From positions 310,001 to 374,000 of the forward strand of contig JAOANU010000006.1 in assembly GCA_034387635.1 (NCBI GenBank): a stretch of DNA of 64,000 nt, given 5' to 3'. Position numbers and translations under genes: made by a program. Below the pieces are notes generated by a model. The model was not told the DNA's origin. It made no database searches and saw only the letters and a program-made list of their open reading frames with translations. Each line of letters starts with the position of its first letter. Within the stretch, counting starts at the first letter, position 1. The stretch comes from Rhodosporidiobolus odoratus (taxonomy: Eukaryota > Basidiomycota > Microbotryomycetes > Sporidiobolales > Sporidiobolaceae). Of the stretch, positions 47,014 through 56,992 are shown in pieces.

Positions 47014-47116
47014 AGAAGCGAGTTCGAGGACGAGTCGGAGCTTTCCTAATTCATTCCTATTTCTCGAGTTTCGGGACATTCCTATTTCTATTTGAAGCAA
47101 ATTGTGAGATCGGCTG
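47014..47116 (-). repeat. Right terminal inverted repeat (103 bp)
   Basis: Reverse complement of the left TIR without mismatch, followed by TA at 47117-47118. The transposase start codon (46860) lies 153 bp inside this end, so the interval 46861-47013 must carry the transposase promoter. Confidence 0.95.
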
Positions 47117-47392
47117 TAAGCCATTACAAGTCAAACCTAATCTGCCTAAGCAATGTTACTTCCGCTCGCATCTGCTGATTCAAGCCGGGAACGGATGCAC
47201 ATCGCTCACGAGCGCACTGAAGCGCACCGTACGGTAAGAGGAGCGACGCAAAGACAGCAGCGACAGAGATAAATCAGCTTCCTCCCCCACTTGCGAAGGT
47301 CATCCACAGCCTATCCCTCTCGCCAAGGCAGGCGCGCAACTTGACAGAAGCCTTCGCTGACTAAAGCCTCGCCCTACGTGCGCGCAAGCAAT

Positions 47393-49046
47393 TTAGTGCG
47401 TCCTCCCCTCCACCACAATGCCCTGCCTTCCCCCACTCCAGTTCGGCATCAACCTCTTCGTCCAATCCGGTCCCGTGCTTCCCCCCCCATTACTCAGTGT
47501 CATTCTCTGATATGAGACGAAGTAGTCGGCAAATGGCGGCAGACGGGTGTCGGGTAACGTAGTAGGAGGTGCGAGGGGTGGAGAAGCAGCGAGGCGGGCG
47601 GGCTGAGGAGCGAGGGGCGCAGCAGGAGGGGCGTGCAAGCGAGGTTGGATAGTGATGAAAGCGCTGGAGGAGAGAGAGGATGGGAATACTAGCGGCTGAG
47701 AACAGGAAAGCGAGTCAAACGACGCAGAGGTGGATGAGGTGGATTGGCTATGCGCCTGGGATGTATGGGTTATGGTGGCGACCTGTAGAGGCCTGAAAAG
47801 GTCAAGTCTGCTCAGAATGATTGGTCTGAGGAAAGCAAGGACGCGGGGCACACGCGAGGAGGGCGAGCGTCGAAAGGCACACATGCCACACGGGGAAAAT
47901 CAAAAGCAACCGTGGGCACGTACCTCGCTGGCTCGCACGCTCTTGGCCTTTGAAGTTTCCGCAGCTCTAGTCTGCTGAGTGGCCGCAGGGCGAGACTGCA
48001 GCTGGGAAGAAAAGGCTTTCGTTATAGCTTCGTGCTGATTCAGTGGTCGAAAGGCCTGCACAGCAAGGATTAGCGGGCTTCAGCATTGCGCACTGCGCAC
48101 TACTTCAGGAGTGACGACGCACCTCAGGCATATCGGTCTTGCCCGGAACGCTCCCGCTCACATGCTGCTTCCCTGCTGTTTCTTCTCCCAACGCTGTCCT
48201 ACTTTCTCCACTCGGGCCGCCCGCTTCGCTCGCCTGCAAGTGACGCATCATCATACCCAACCTTCTCACTGCCTTCGCCCTCCCGTCCTCGGCGTCTCTG
48301 TCCCCTTCGTCCCGCGCCGTGGCATTTTCGAACATCTTCCTCACGTCCTCCGGCAAGCCATGCACATCATCGGTATAGCTTCCTTTGCCGAGGTAGTCCT
48401 CGAAGGCAATCTCTGGCGGGAGTGAGAGAAGGGTCCGAAGGTAGGCGCGCGAAGAAAGGTCGAGCGAAGAGAGGGAAGAAAGCAATTCTTCCGAAGTGGG
48501 GCTCAGATTCCCTTCCCCCGTATGGTCGTGCGACAGATTCGCGCGGCCCTTGCCCTTCTCGATCCCCTGAGCCTCGTCCCTCGCCGCACGCGCGCGGTGA
48601 GTCGCCCACGGGTCCGCCGGCAAGTTTTCCCTTCCCTCCTCCGTCCGCCTGGCTTGGGTAGCATGCAGCTCTGCCTCCCAGTCTCCCTCGGTCCCTTCCA
48701 GTAGAGAGCAGCTCCCAGACTCGAGTAGGGCAAGGAGCTCTGCTCCGTCGTGCGCTGCATTGCGTGTCCAAAAGGGCGGAGAAGAACCCTGGCCGGTGGG
48801 TAAGTTCAGGCGATTCGGACCTGCTGCGGGAGTGTACGGCGGATCGTAAGGCAGCGGGTCGGGGTGCTGATGTGCGGCGGCAAAGAGCCCGAAGTCTTCC
48901 GCTGCGGTCTGTGAGGAGGACGAGGCGTCTGAGCGAAAGATGGCAGCAGATGAAGACGATTGCGAGGCGGTGAGGTAGTCGCGGTGGGCGGTGTGAGGGG
49001 TGCCGTGGCTCAGCTGCTGTAGAGGATTCGAGGACTTGCTGTGCAT
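47393..49046 (-). CDS. Unknown disordered protein (481 aa)
   Basis: Three exons: complement(47393..47782, 47924..48055, 48123..49046). The N-terminus is 'MHSKSSNPLQQLSHGTPHTA', then Ser-rich sequence. Ordered-looking pieces are 'GAELLALLESGSCSLLEG', 'DWEAELHATQARRTEEGREN', 'LSSLSSLDLSSRAYLRTLLS' and 'YTDDVHGLPEDVRKMFENA'. Exon 3 is Pro/Ser/Ala-rich. The start faintly recalls the N-terminus of Pex20-type peroxins (N-P-L..L..H), but the conserved Cys and WxxxF/Y motifs are not evident, so I do not name it. It shares a 518-bp divergent region with GAL1 and its 3' end lies 277 bp from the transposon right end. Confidence 0.55.
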
Positions 49047-49564
49047 CGTTGCCAGCGTTCGGCAAGCGAAGAACGACAGTCGGAAGAAGTGGAGAAGCGT
49101 GAAAAAGAGGAGAAAGTGGGGGTGTCGCAGCTTTTTACTTTATTTTTTGTCAAGGCATGATAGCTAGAGCGCAAGTACTGTTGCTTGCTGAGTAGCTACC
49201 TAGACTCTGCAGAGTGAGCAACAGCAGCCGAAACTTCTCCTTTTGTCCACTCGACGACACTTTCTAACGTCTCCGCCGTCCAATGAAGGCGCGTCCGGCG
49301 TGGCCCTGGGCAGTGCTGTGGGTTATGCTTGCGAGTTTAGCGATGTGTGCGGCAGCGAATGTGTCTCAGAGTTGATCTTGTTCGTGACGTTGTTCGGAAT
49401 CAGCATTTCGCTTGGGTTCCTTCATTACGATCCAGCACCTAAAGCTTTCCAGTAACCTGCCCTGCACCCGCCTGATCGCCTATTAGACCAGCAGCAGCCT
49501 TTCAGCTCACACCCTCTACGCCGTCTTAACCCGACTTCTGCCTCCCCTTTTCGGCTTACGCACC
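49047..49564. promoter_or_regulatory. Divergent upstream region, unknown gene / GAL1
   Basis: 518 bp between divergent starts. T-rich tract at 49131-49149 (ctttttactttattttttg). A 30-codon ATG frame at 49284 encodes a hydrophobic peptide and a second open piece with one membrane-like helix follows (up to 49455), but no splice model joins them. No Gal4-type CGG-N11-CCG site was seen. Confidence 0.35.
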
Positions 49565-52098
49565 ATGCCAGCGGCAGCTATTCCGACGGCCGACTCGCTC
49601 GATCAGATCTATACCCCCGAGTCCCTCCTCACACAGGGTGAGAGGTGGAACAAGCTCTTCGAATCGTTCGACAAGGAGTTTGGCACCAAGGCGACAAAGG
49701 TTGCCAGGGCACCCGGCAGGGTAAACATCATCGGTACGTTTCCTCAGTCACGATCCAAGAGCCTCCAGCGGCTTGCTACCGGGCGCTGTGGAACACGACT
49801 GGTGTCCGTCGGCTGCGCTATTTATTCTGACGTTGTTCTTGTTGCAGGCGAGCACGTCGACTACTGCGGTTTCTCGGTCCTCCCCGCCGCCATCGAGCGC
49901 GACGTGCTCATTGCCCTTTCGACTGCCGAGCCCAAGCCTGCCAGTGAAACCACCTTCCCAGCCCCTTCGTCAAAAGAAAAGACCGTCTTCGTCCTTCGCA
50001 ACACTGAGTCAAAGTACGAGCCTACCGAGTTCGAGGTCGACCTCGCGAGCGACGGAAGTGATGTCGAGATCGCCAAGGAGCACCACTGGAGCAACTACTT
50101 CAAGGCGGGTGCTAAAGGGATCTTGGCGCACCTTCACGAGGGAGGGAAGAACTGGGGCATCAAGGTACCGGAAAGGGTTACAGTGCTCGTCGATGGCACT
50201 GTTCCGGAAGGCAGCGGATTGAGCAGCTCGAGCGCGATGACGACCGCGAGCGTGATTGCCGTGCTCGAGGTGATTGGCAAGCGCGAGGGAGAGGAGCGGG
50301 TTGGCAGAAGGGACATCACGAATGTTGCGATCGAGAGTGAAAGGCTCGTTGGCGTAAACTCGGGAGGGATGGATCAGTCCGCGTCTGTCTTCTCGCGTTC
50401 GAGGCACCTTCTTCACATGTTTGTTCTCTTCCTTCTTTCCATTGTCTTCTCCTTTCCTCCCATGTTTCCTGCATGTATTTGCTGCTCTCCAGCAAGGACG
50501 CTTTCCTAAGTTGTATAGCGTACTAACTGCCTATCATCTACAGCGAGTTCATCCCCAAGCTCGAAGCTCGGGCTATTCCTCTGCCGCTTACCGACCCGCC
50601 CTTCTCCTTCGTCATCGCCAACACCCTGGTGCGCAGCAACAAGAAGCTCACAGCGAAGCACCAGTACAACTTGCGGGTACGTCTGGAGGTCTCGCCTTGA
50701 CTTGCTCCGCTGGTCTAGGGCAAAGCATGTCTGATCTGCTCGGCCGTTCTGACTCTCTTCCCCTCTCTCGCAGGTTGTCGAGACACGCCTCGGGGCTTTG
50801 CTCCTCGCCAAACACCTCAACCAGCCGTACACCCTGACCCGCCGCCCCTTCCCGACCTACAAGACCCTCCTCACCGAGTACTTCCGCACCCCGCCTCCCC
50901 CTCCTGGCCCCATCCCTAAAGGCTCTCAACCTCCGACTCACCGCCCTCCCACGCTCCCCACCGCACCTGCGCTCCCTTCCTCGCGCCTTCCGCCGAATCA
51001 AGCCACGAAGGAGCATGAGCTTAGGACCATCATGGGGCTCGTTGTACAGGCACTGGGAGGACCCGGTATGGAGCAAGGTATGACTTGGGAGGCGGTCGCC
51101 GACAGACTTGAGGTGGATGTTGCCGACTTGAGGAAGAACGTCGAGGACAGGGAGGTTGAGCCTGTGAATGGCAGGTTCCGGGTCTGGCCTAGAGCTAAGC
51201 ATGTGGTGCGTTTCTTAATCTTCTTTCCTCTGTACAGCACCCTCCTCCTCGTCCGGCTCCTCTCGCTTCGTTTGCCGTCTTGTTGTATCCTGGCCTAACA
51301 ATCATCGGTGGCTTTGTTTCCCTCTTCTCGCTCGCAGTTCTCCGAAGCCCTCCGCGTCTACGAATTCAAAAACCTCCTCGAAGGCACTGCCGCAACCTCG
51401 CAACGTGCAACACCAGAAGCGCGCGAAGGTGGTCCGCCCATCCTCGACACTCAGAAAGCTCCCGCCTCGCTCGGATCCGAACTGCAGACCGTCCCGAGTG
51501 ATCCGTATGCCGTTTCGAGTTTGGCCATACCGGCTGAGGATGATCAGAGTAAGGAGGTATTGGAAAAGATGGGCGAGTTGATGAATGATAGCATGAAGAG
51601 CTGTCAGGAGGATTACGAGTGCAGTGTATGTCTTGATCCTCCTTTCTTCCTGACCGGCAAACTCGTCTCCTACCTTCACTCTCTTCTCCCTCTTGCTCCA
51701 TGACGAGCATTCTCTTTGTTCGGCGAGGACCTGACTCGTCTTCTGTCCTTTGCAGTGCCCCGAGCTGGACGAGCTCGTTGACATCGCCAGGAAGAACGGC
51801 GCTCTCGGGTCTCGCGTAACCGGTACGTTCCTTTCCCTCCTTCATTCTGCTGGACTCTCTCCCCGTGTCTGTACGCGAGCTGACGATATCCCTCTGGATG
51901 CTCGTGCGATCAGGCGCAGGCTGGGGCGGCGCCACCGTCTCTCTCGTCAAGGAACCCGACGTGCCCAAGTTTATTGAAGCCCTTAAGAAAGAGTACTACA
52001 ATAAGCGATTCCCAAATCTGACCGAGGGGGAACTCAACGATGCAGTCTTTGCAACCAAGCCTGAAGCGGGAGCGTGCTGTTTCGAGCAGAAGGAGTAG
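49565..52098 (+). CDS. GAL1: Galactokinase
   Basis: Seven exons: 49565..49733, 49848..50418, 50544..50676, 50774..51205, 51338..51625, 51756..51822, 51914..52098 (614 aa). The galactokinase signature is 'GRVNIIGEHVDYCGFSVLP' (split by intron 1), the GHMP phosphate-binding loop is 'VPEGSGLSSSSAM', and motif 3 is 'GAGWGGATVSLV'. The catalytic Asp lies in 'GVNSGGMDQSASVF'. It phosphorylates alpha-D-galactose to galactose 1-phosphate, the first step of the Leloir pathway, in the cytosol. The protein is longer than Saccharomyces Gal1 (528 aa) because of two disordered insertions, one Pro-rich ('TPPPPPGPIPKGSQPP', exon 4) and one in exon 5 after 'EFKNLLEGT'. All motifs are intact, so it should be active. 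Confidence 0.94.
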
Positions 52099-52405
52099 GG
52101 GCAATGCGGTGGACGGGAAAGCCCTTGAGGCGTTCACGTACTATAGAATAGAGTCTGTGTACATAGTACCGCAAGAAGCAAAGTCGCAATGAAGAGTGCA
52201 TGTCGTCAGAGCTCCTGTGTCCTTCAGCAGGAACCGGTGGCGACAGCAGCTCATTTGGGACAGTCAACCTGGACAAGTCGCGAAGCCCCATACTCCCTGC
52301 GACATTATCTTCCTTTCTATCGCAAGCACAGCATTCCTGTGAGGCGATTGAGCGATATCGGCATTACAAGGGTGAAAAGAGAAGACAGCGAGAAGAGAAA
52401 ACAGC

Positions 52406-53310
52406 TCAGATTCCGATGGAATACTCGTAGTCGTCGCTGGAAGACTGTGCGAGCCAAAGGATGACAGCGCTAAACATGATGGCGACTGCAAAATCCGAGT
52501 TTACGTGAGCTGAAGGGACTGCGGAGAGGAAGAGGAGGAAAAAAAGACTGACTAGACTGCAGCACATTCGCGATACCCCAGTTCACTCCGTAGGCTTCAG
52601 GGTAGTGCGGAACGATGTACTTGACGATCAAGACGGTCTGGCGAGCCCAGGATCTGTCAGTCAAGCGTACCCGATTTTTGAGAGTAAGCAGGAAGAAAAC
52701 GCACGACAGATCCGGCCAACCCTCCCGCCATTAACGCAAACCCAACGAACAAGAACAGCCTCGCCCTCCAAGCGACACCGCCGCCATTCCAGCCTTCACC
52801 CCAATCCTCCCCAACTAGCCTCGCCTTGTCAATCAGGTTGACAATGATCATGCCCAAGGTTGCCGCAAGGCCGGGAGTCCAGTCCGCTGCAGGCAGGAAG
52901 AGGGTGAGCGGATATGCCAGGAGTAGAAGGAGAGTACGCACCGAAGGTTACATGGACGGGTACAGGGTCGTAAGGTGTGTCGGGGTCGCTGATGGGTTTG
53001 GCATGAGCCGAAGAGATGGTCGCGTCGAGGAACGCCCACCAGCCGAAGGCGAACTGCGGAGGAGATGGCCTTCAGTTTCGTACCTCCAGCGCAGGTCGTT
53101 GCGCCGACCACAAGCTCGTATAGTGAGATGGGAATTGTGTGGGGAGGCCAGCGTTAGCGGGTCGGAAGGGAGACTGACGAGTGCACCAGCAAAGTAGACG
53201 AGGAACTCGCGCTTGCGGGGTCCTAGGTGAACCTTTGGTAACGAGATCAGACAGACCCGGCGTGGGTCTGTGCTGCGGAGAGGGAGATTGGTGGAACCGA
53301 GGGCTGGCAT
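52406..53310 (-). CDS. VPS68: Vps68/UPF0220 (TMEM50-like) membrane protein
   Basis: Five exons: complement(52406..52485, 52553..52637, 52705..52886, 52942..53053, 53179..53310), 196 aa. Four membrane helices are visible: 'YFAGALFAFGWWAFLDA', 'LAATLGMIIVNLI', 'LFLFVGFALMAGGLAGSV' and 'IAIMFSAVILWLA'. 'FADWTPGLAATLGMIIVNLI' and 'VPHYPEAYGVNWGIANVLQS' are family landmarks. In yeast, Vps68 works with the ESCRT-III pathway/Vps55 at late endosomes in sorting to the vacuole. Length agrees with the family (about 160-190 aa). Confidence 0.9.
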
Positions 53311-53618
53311 CTGGGAAGGGACGAGAGATCAGCAATGGGGGGGAGAGTGGGGAAGATACGCAGTGACTCACGGCGTACGTTCGAGGTGATCTTTGAGGTC
53401 TGTCTGAGTGCAGGAGCGAGTCGACGAGTGTCGGCGGTCGTCGAGAGGCGACGATGAGGACGGCGAGGTCACCTTTTTGACACGCGCTCCAGCTCCCGTA
53501 CGGGCTACTGAGCAGCTACTCAGACTCTCCAGTCTCGCCATCATCAGTCGCTACCTCCACACAGCTCTGTCTCGACGCGGTACTTCCTTTCCTCATCTCG
53601 ATTCTCACAACTGGGCAA
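53311..53618. promoter_or_regulatory. Divergent promoter region, VPS68 / MYND paralogue 3
   Basis: 308 bp between divergent start codons; pyrimidine-rich on the plus strand near 53580-53600. No specific operator seen. Confidence 0.4.
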
Positions 53619-54574
53619 ATGTCCACAGTCGAGTGCACCTTGTGTGGTGTCAAGACGACGCAAAAGTGCAGTGGCTGTCATGATGCCGATTGGTGCAGCT
53701 CGGAACACATGAAGCTCGTTCGTTTTGTCTCTTTTTCAGCTCTTGCCCGCAGCATCCCCCCCGGTCTTGCAGCCCTTCCGCTGGTGTACAATGACTGACT
53801 TTATAGGCTTCTCGTAGGGCTGGATCTATCACAAGGCGCAATGCGGACGGCCCCTCGACCGCGTCTTTGTTCCGCCCCTTAGCGACGACGACAAGCACAT
53901 GATCCGAATGACCGAGGAGACGCCCTTCCGCACTTCGGACCATGTCAAAGACGCATCTTTGACCGCTCACTTGAAGAAGATCGGCTTGTGGGATGGAGAA
54001 CTTGAAGTGCGTATCCTAATTTGCCCTCTTGCCTTTCCGTTGATCTGCTCCGCGTTAAACCAAGCCTCCACAGCCCCTACTCGACAGCCTCGCACTCCCC
54101 GCCGACAATCACCCCATTCAGGAACCCCGCCGCTCCATTCTCCTCTCCTACGTCCGCCACCATCTCTCCCTTCACATAGCCGACCGCCGCCCAATCTCGC
54201 ACCGCCACGCACAAGGTTCCTTCGCGTTCCGGCGCGATTCAGTCTGGCGTCATATGGGTCTGCACGTCGTCCACCTCCTTGACGATCCCGGTCACCGCGG
54301 CTACCCCTCTTGGGACGACGACATCTTCACCACCCAGAACGACTATCTCCGCAAGACCACCGCGCTGTTTGCCCTCTTTGTTTGGGTCGAGCCACCTCCT
54401 GGCCCAGCAGCTCTTACGCTCGAGGTCATCGATAAGGCGTTGGGCAGGAAGGCGGATGCCATCTCAGCTGCTCCGGGAGACCTCGAGACGAAGCGGCTTT
54501 TGCGGAAGTTGCACGAGGGAAGTACAAGGACAGCCGGTCAAGTCAAGGGCTTGATGCAGATGATGGCGCAATGA
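53619..54574 (+). CDS. MYND-type zinc-finger protein (paralogue 3)
   Basis: Three exons: 53619..53717, 53818..54006, 54074..54574 (262 aa). The finger is 'CTLC', 'CSGC', 'WCSSEHMK', then 'YHKAQC' after the intron. The same plan as the 22-24 kb pair follows: 'VFVPPLSDDDKHMI', 'GLWDGELE', an intron after that step, and 'EPRRSILLSYVRHHL' in exon 3. The intron splits the finger at the same place as in paralogues 1 and 2. In the third Cys pair one position is occupied by His ('CSSEH'), so zinc binding may differ. Function unknown. Confidence 0.75.
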
Positions 54575-55210
54575 AGGGTGAATGGGAAAACGACGTCACA
54601 CGAGCGGATGCAGCATAGCATCTATTGCAGCATACTTTTCGGCTGCCTTTCAGTAATTTCGACGTCCGTTGCTCGCCTGTCGCGCCCGGGTTGATGGTCA
54701 AGTCTGACCCCTTTCGGCTGAGGCTTGGGCGTGCAGTGGCGCGCTGAGTCCGTCGAGCTAAAGAAGTAAAAGGGACCTGCGGTTGACCTTCTCAGTTCCA
54801 GGTGAGAGGGAAATGTTGGGCTATCCTAGTGGGTTGTACGCGCTCAGATGTAGCCCCGCACTCGAGTATTCAGGCTATAGACTGGCCTGTTCTGTTCTGT
54901 TCAGCGAGACTTCAGCTTTCGCCATCAGGAGACCAGATCAATCAGCCGCGTAAGCATCCTTTTCGGTGATTAAGGTTGCGCAAACGGCTACCTGTCTCTG
55001 GATTCAGACCACGGAAGTCACAAATTCGCCCTCACTTCTCTCTTCCTTAGAGGTTCCCTCCGCTCTCCAACTGCTGCCATGTGCCCGGCCATGATACTGT
55101 CAGCTCGCAGCTGCTTAGCTCGCTCCTCAGGTGTGGGTGGGCGGCGAGGAGGAGGTGAGGCCGGTCTCTGTCGGGATGGGGCGAGATTGGGTGAGTAACT
55201 AATCGCCTGC
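54575..55210. other. Intergenic / no gene recognised
   Basis: 636 bp. No supported exon, RNA gene or repeat was found. It may include further 3' exons or UTR of the minus-strand gene that ends near 55211. Confidence 0.3.
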
Positions 55211-56919
55211 TCAGTCCTGAAGGGTAGGCAAAAGCGAGACAGAAAAACAGCAAGCCAACCTCGTGCTTGTGAGCCGCCAAGACGTCCGATGTAATACTTG
55301 TGCAGGAAGACTAGTCAGTACTGTGTCGGACATATCCGTAGGTCGGGTAGACACAAAGACATACTGTTTGCGGCTGTTGCCAATCTCGAGTGGCAGAACA
55401 AAGTGCTGCTTCAAAAGTTTCAGCATGGCTGTGTGTTGGAGGGGGACAAGCGTGAAGAGTGCTTACGTCGTCGAGAACCCCGAGCTCGTGCATAGCATGC
55501 ACCGCTAGCATACAGATAGCGTGGCGAAGTCCGCCCCGGCCGTCAACTGGATTGTCCTCCCATGTTGCATCCTTGCGTTTCCTCGCACCGACCGAGGCAT
55601 GGGTAGTCACCGTGAATCCCTTCTTTCGGCTTCGCTTGTCAGGCGTAAGATGCAGCATGACGCCATCGTCGTAATCTGTAAGGAGGAAGTGATGACAATG
55701 AAAGTGTGTCATATATCTGTCAATACGTTGGTGGGTGTCAGTCAGGCTTGAGTGCTCAGTATGCTGTACTCACAGAATCAGCTGATCGATGTGAATGTTT
55801 ACATTACGCCTCTGGCGGAACTGAAGGGACGTGCTGGATTTGCCGTCAGCCTGTGTAGGCAGCCACGCTTCGCCATTCACATAGCCGAAGCGCTGGAGAG
55901 GAATTCAGCCTTGCGTGAGTGTAATGAGAGGCTCAGGGCAAGTCACCTTCTCTTCAATGATTGCCAGATATGCCCTGGAAGGTCGGTCTTCAGAGGATGA
56001 GCCTTCTGGTTGTTTTCGCTTGGTCTTCATTAGTACAAGGGCGTGGTCTGGGCGTATGTCTGGGTGCTTCGGGGTCAGCTGGGTGTGAGGAATCGGGAGA
56101 AGCCGACTAACAGACTGTCTTTGATGCATCCCGGCCTGTCTTGTGGTCGAATTGCTTTACGTCCATGCCCCGGCTTGGCTGATGCTGAACACAGATACGC
56201 AGCTCGTCATTGAACCGGGGAGCAACAAGGCGGTTTAGTATCTCCACGACGGGGTTCAAAATATTTGTGAGGACCATGTCCCTGCAAATGGTGCATCAGT
56301 ATTGCACTGCGTAAGCTGATAGTGCAAGCGCACCCGACGTCGGCCTCTCGCTCAAGCAAGCGCACCTGTTGTGGTAACGTCGGGACCTCCACGATACGTC
56401 GCATGGCATCTTTGTACTCCTTCACAAAGCTGGGAGAAAAGATCTTCTGCCACTGCCCAAGGGTATAGCGGCCTCCCTTGACGGTCTCCATGGCGAAGCC
56501 CGCATTCTTACTAGGGTGTGGCTGTGGTACACCTTCTGCTGGGCCCAGCTGTTGCTCGAGTATGGCCCAAGCTGTGGAATGCCCGTAATGTATGGCTGGC
56601 GGTTCCTGAAAGCATAGCTTGGGTCAATTCTGCTGAAACAGCAAACTACTCAACTTACATATGTCTGTCCTTTGCCTAGCTCGTTGAACACGAAGGGTGG
56701 GGCGGGAACTGAGGCGGAGGAGACAGGCAGGACGCGGGCGATATGTCGGGACAGGGGGAAGAGGCGTTTACGGGCAATCGGAAGGAAAGGGGTACGAGGC
56801 TCGCGCTGTCCGAAGACGTCTAGGATCCCCATTGTCATTAGCTGTAGGTAAGCGAAACAAAGCGCTGGATTGCCATTGAACGCAGTCGGACGAGCGGGGG
56901 GCCGGGTTGTGAGGGTCAT
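55211..56919 (-). CDS. Fungal kinase-like family protein, N-terminal-half type
   Basis: Exons supported by phase: complement(55467..55716, 55774..55892, 55947..56059, 56112..56281, 56334..56605, 56659..56919). A final exon ending at 55211 (or read-through to 55311) is uncertain. The protein starts 'MTLTTRPPARPTAFNGNPAL', then 'FLPIARKRLFPLSRHIARV', 'VPAPPFVFNELGKGQTY', 'FGYVNGEAWLPT', and 'HHFLLTDYDDGVMLHLTP'. The last resembles the 'fall-through' segment that precedes the kinase domain in large fungal kinase-like (FunK1-style) families expanded in red yeasts. I see no catalytic kinase motifs in this gene, so it may be a stand-alone N-terminal half. It is head-to-head with the kinase-like gene at 56993. 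Confidence 0.5.
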
Positions 56920-56992
56920 GGCGCCACCCAATCACCGAGGGACGCTCTTTCTCTCTTTCTCTGTACGACCCGGGCCCGTTTCCACGTTAGCG
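56920..56992. promoter_or_regulatory. 73-bp divergent promoter of the kinase-like pair
   Basis: The two head-to-head start codons are only 73 bp apart. The plus strand carries a CT-rich tract (ctctttctctctttctctg, 56944-56963), typical of a fungal initiator region. Both genes must share this core promoter or use overlapping 5' ends. Confidence 0.55.

Larger units (their letters stand above)
42103..47116. mobile_element. Two-gene Tc1/mariner-type (IS630 superfamily) DNA transposon
   Basis: A 5014-bp element bounded by perfect 103-bp inverted repeats (42103-42205 and 47014-47116) whose outer ends read CAGCCGATCTCAC. A TA dinucleotide flanks each end (42101-42102 and 47117-47118), as expected for TA target duplication by this superfamily. 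Inside are a minus-strand DDE transposase (46860 down to about 45.6 kb) and a convergent plus-strand 851-aa RTC4-like gene (42406-45582). The repeats match base for base, so the copy is either young or recently conserved. Typical Tc1/mariner elements have one gene and are 1-2 kb. The alternative is that a shorter element lost its own left end and a second end lies by chance at 42.1 kb; I found no other TIR copy near 45.6 kb. Confidence 0.8.

Noticed and set aside
47393..49046. Pex20-like peroxin for the unknown disordered protein
   Set aside because: Only a vague N-P-L..L..H similarity at the N-terminus; the conserved Cys and WxxxF/Y motifs are not evident.
49243..49455. Possible small one-helix membrane protein upstream of GAL1
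   Set aside because: The longer frame has no ATG, and no phase-consistent intron joins the ATG frame at 49284 to the helix-coding piece.
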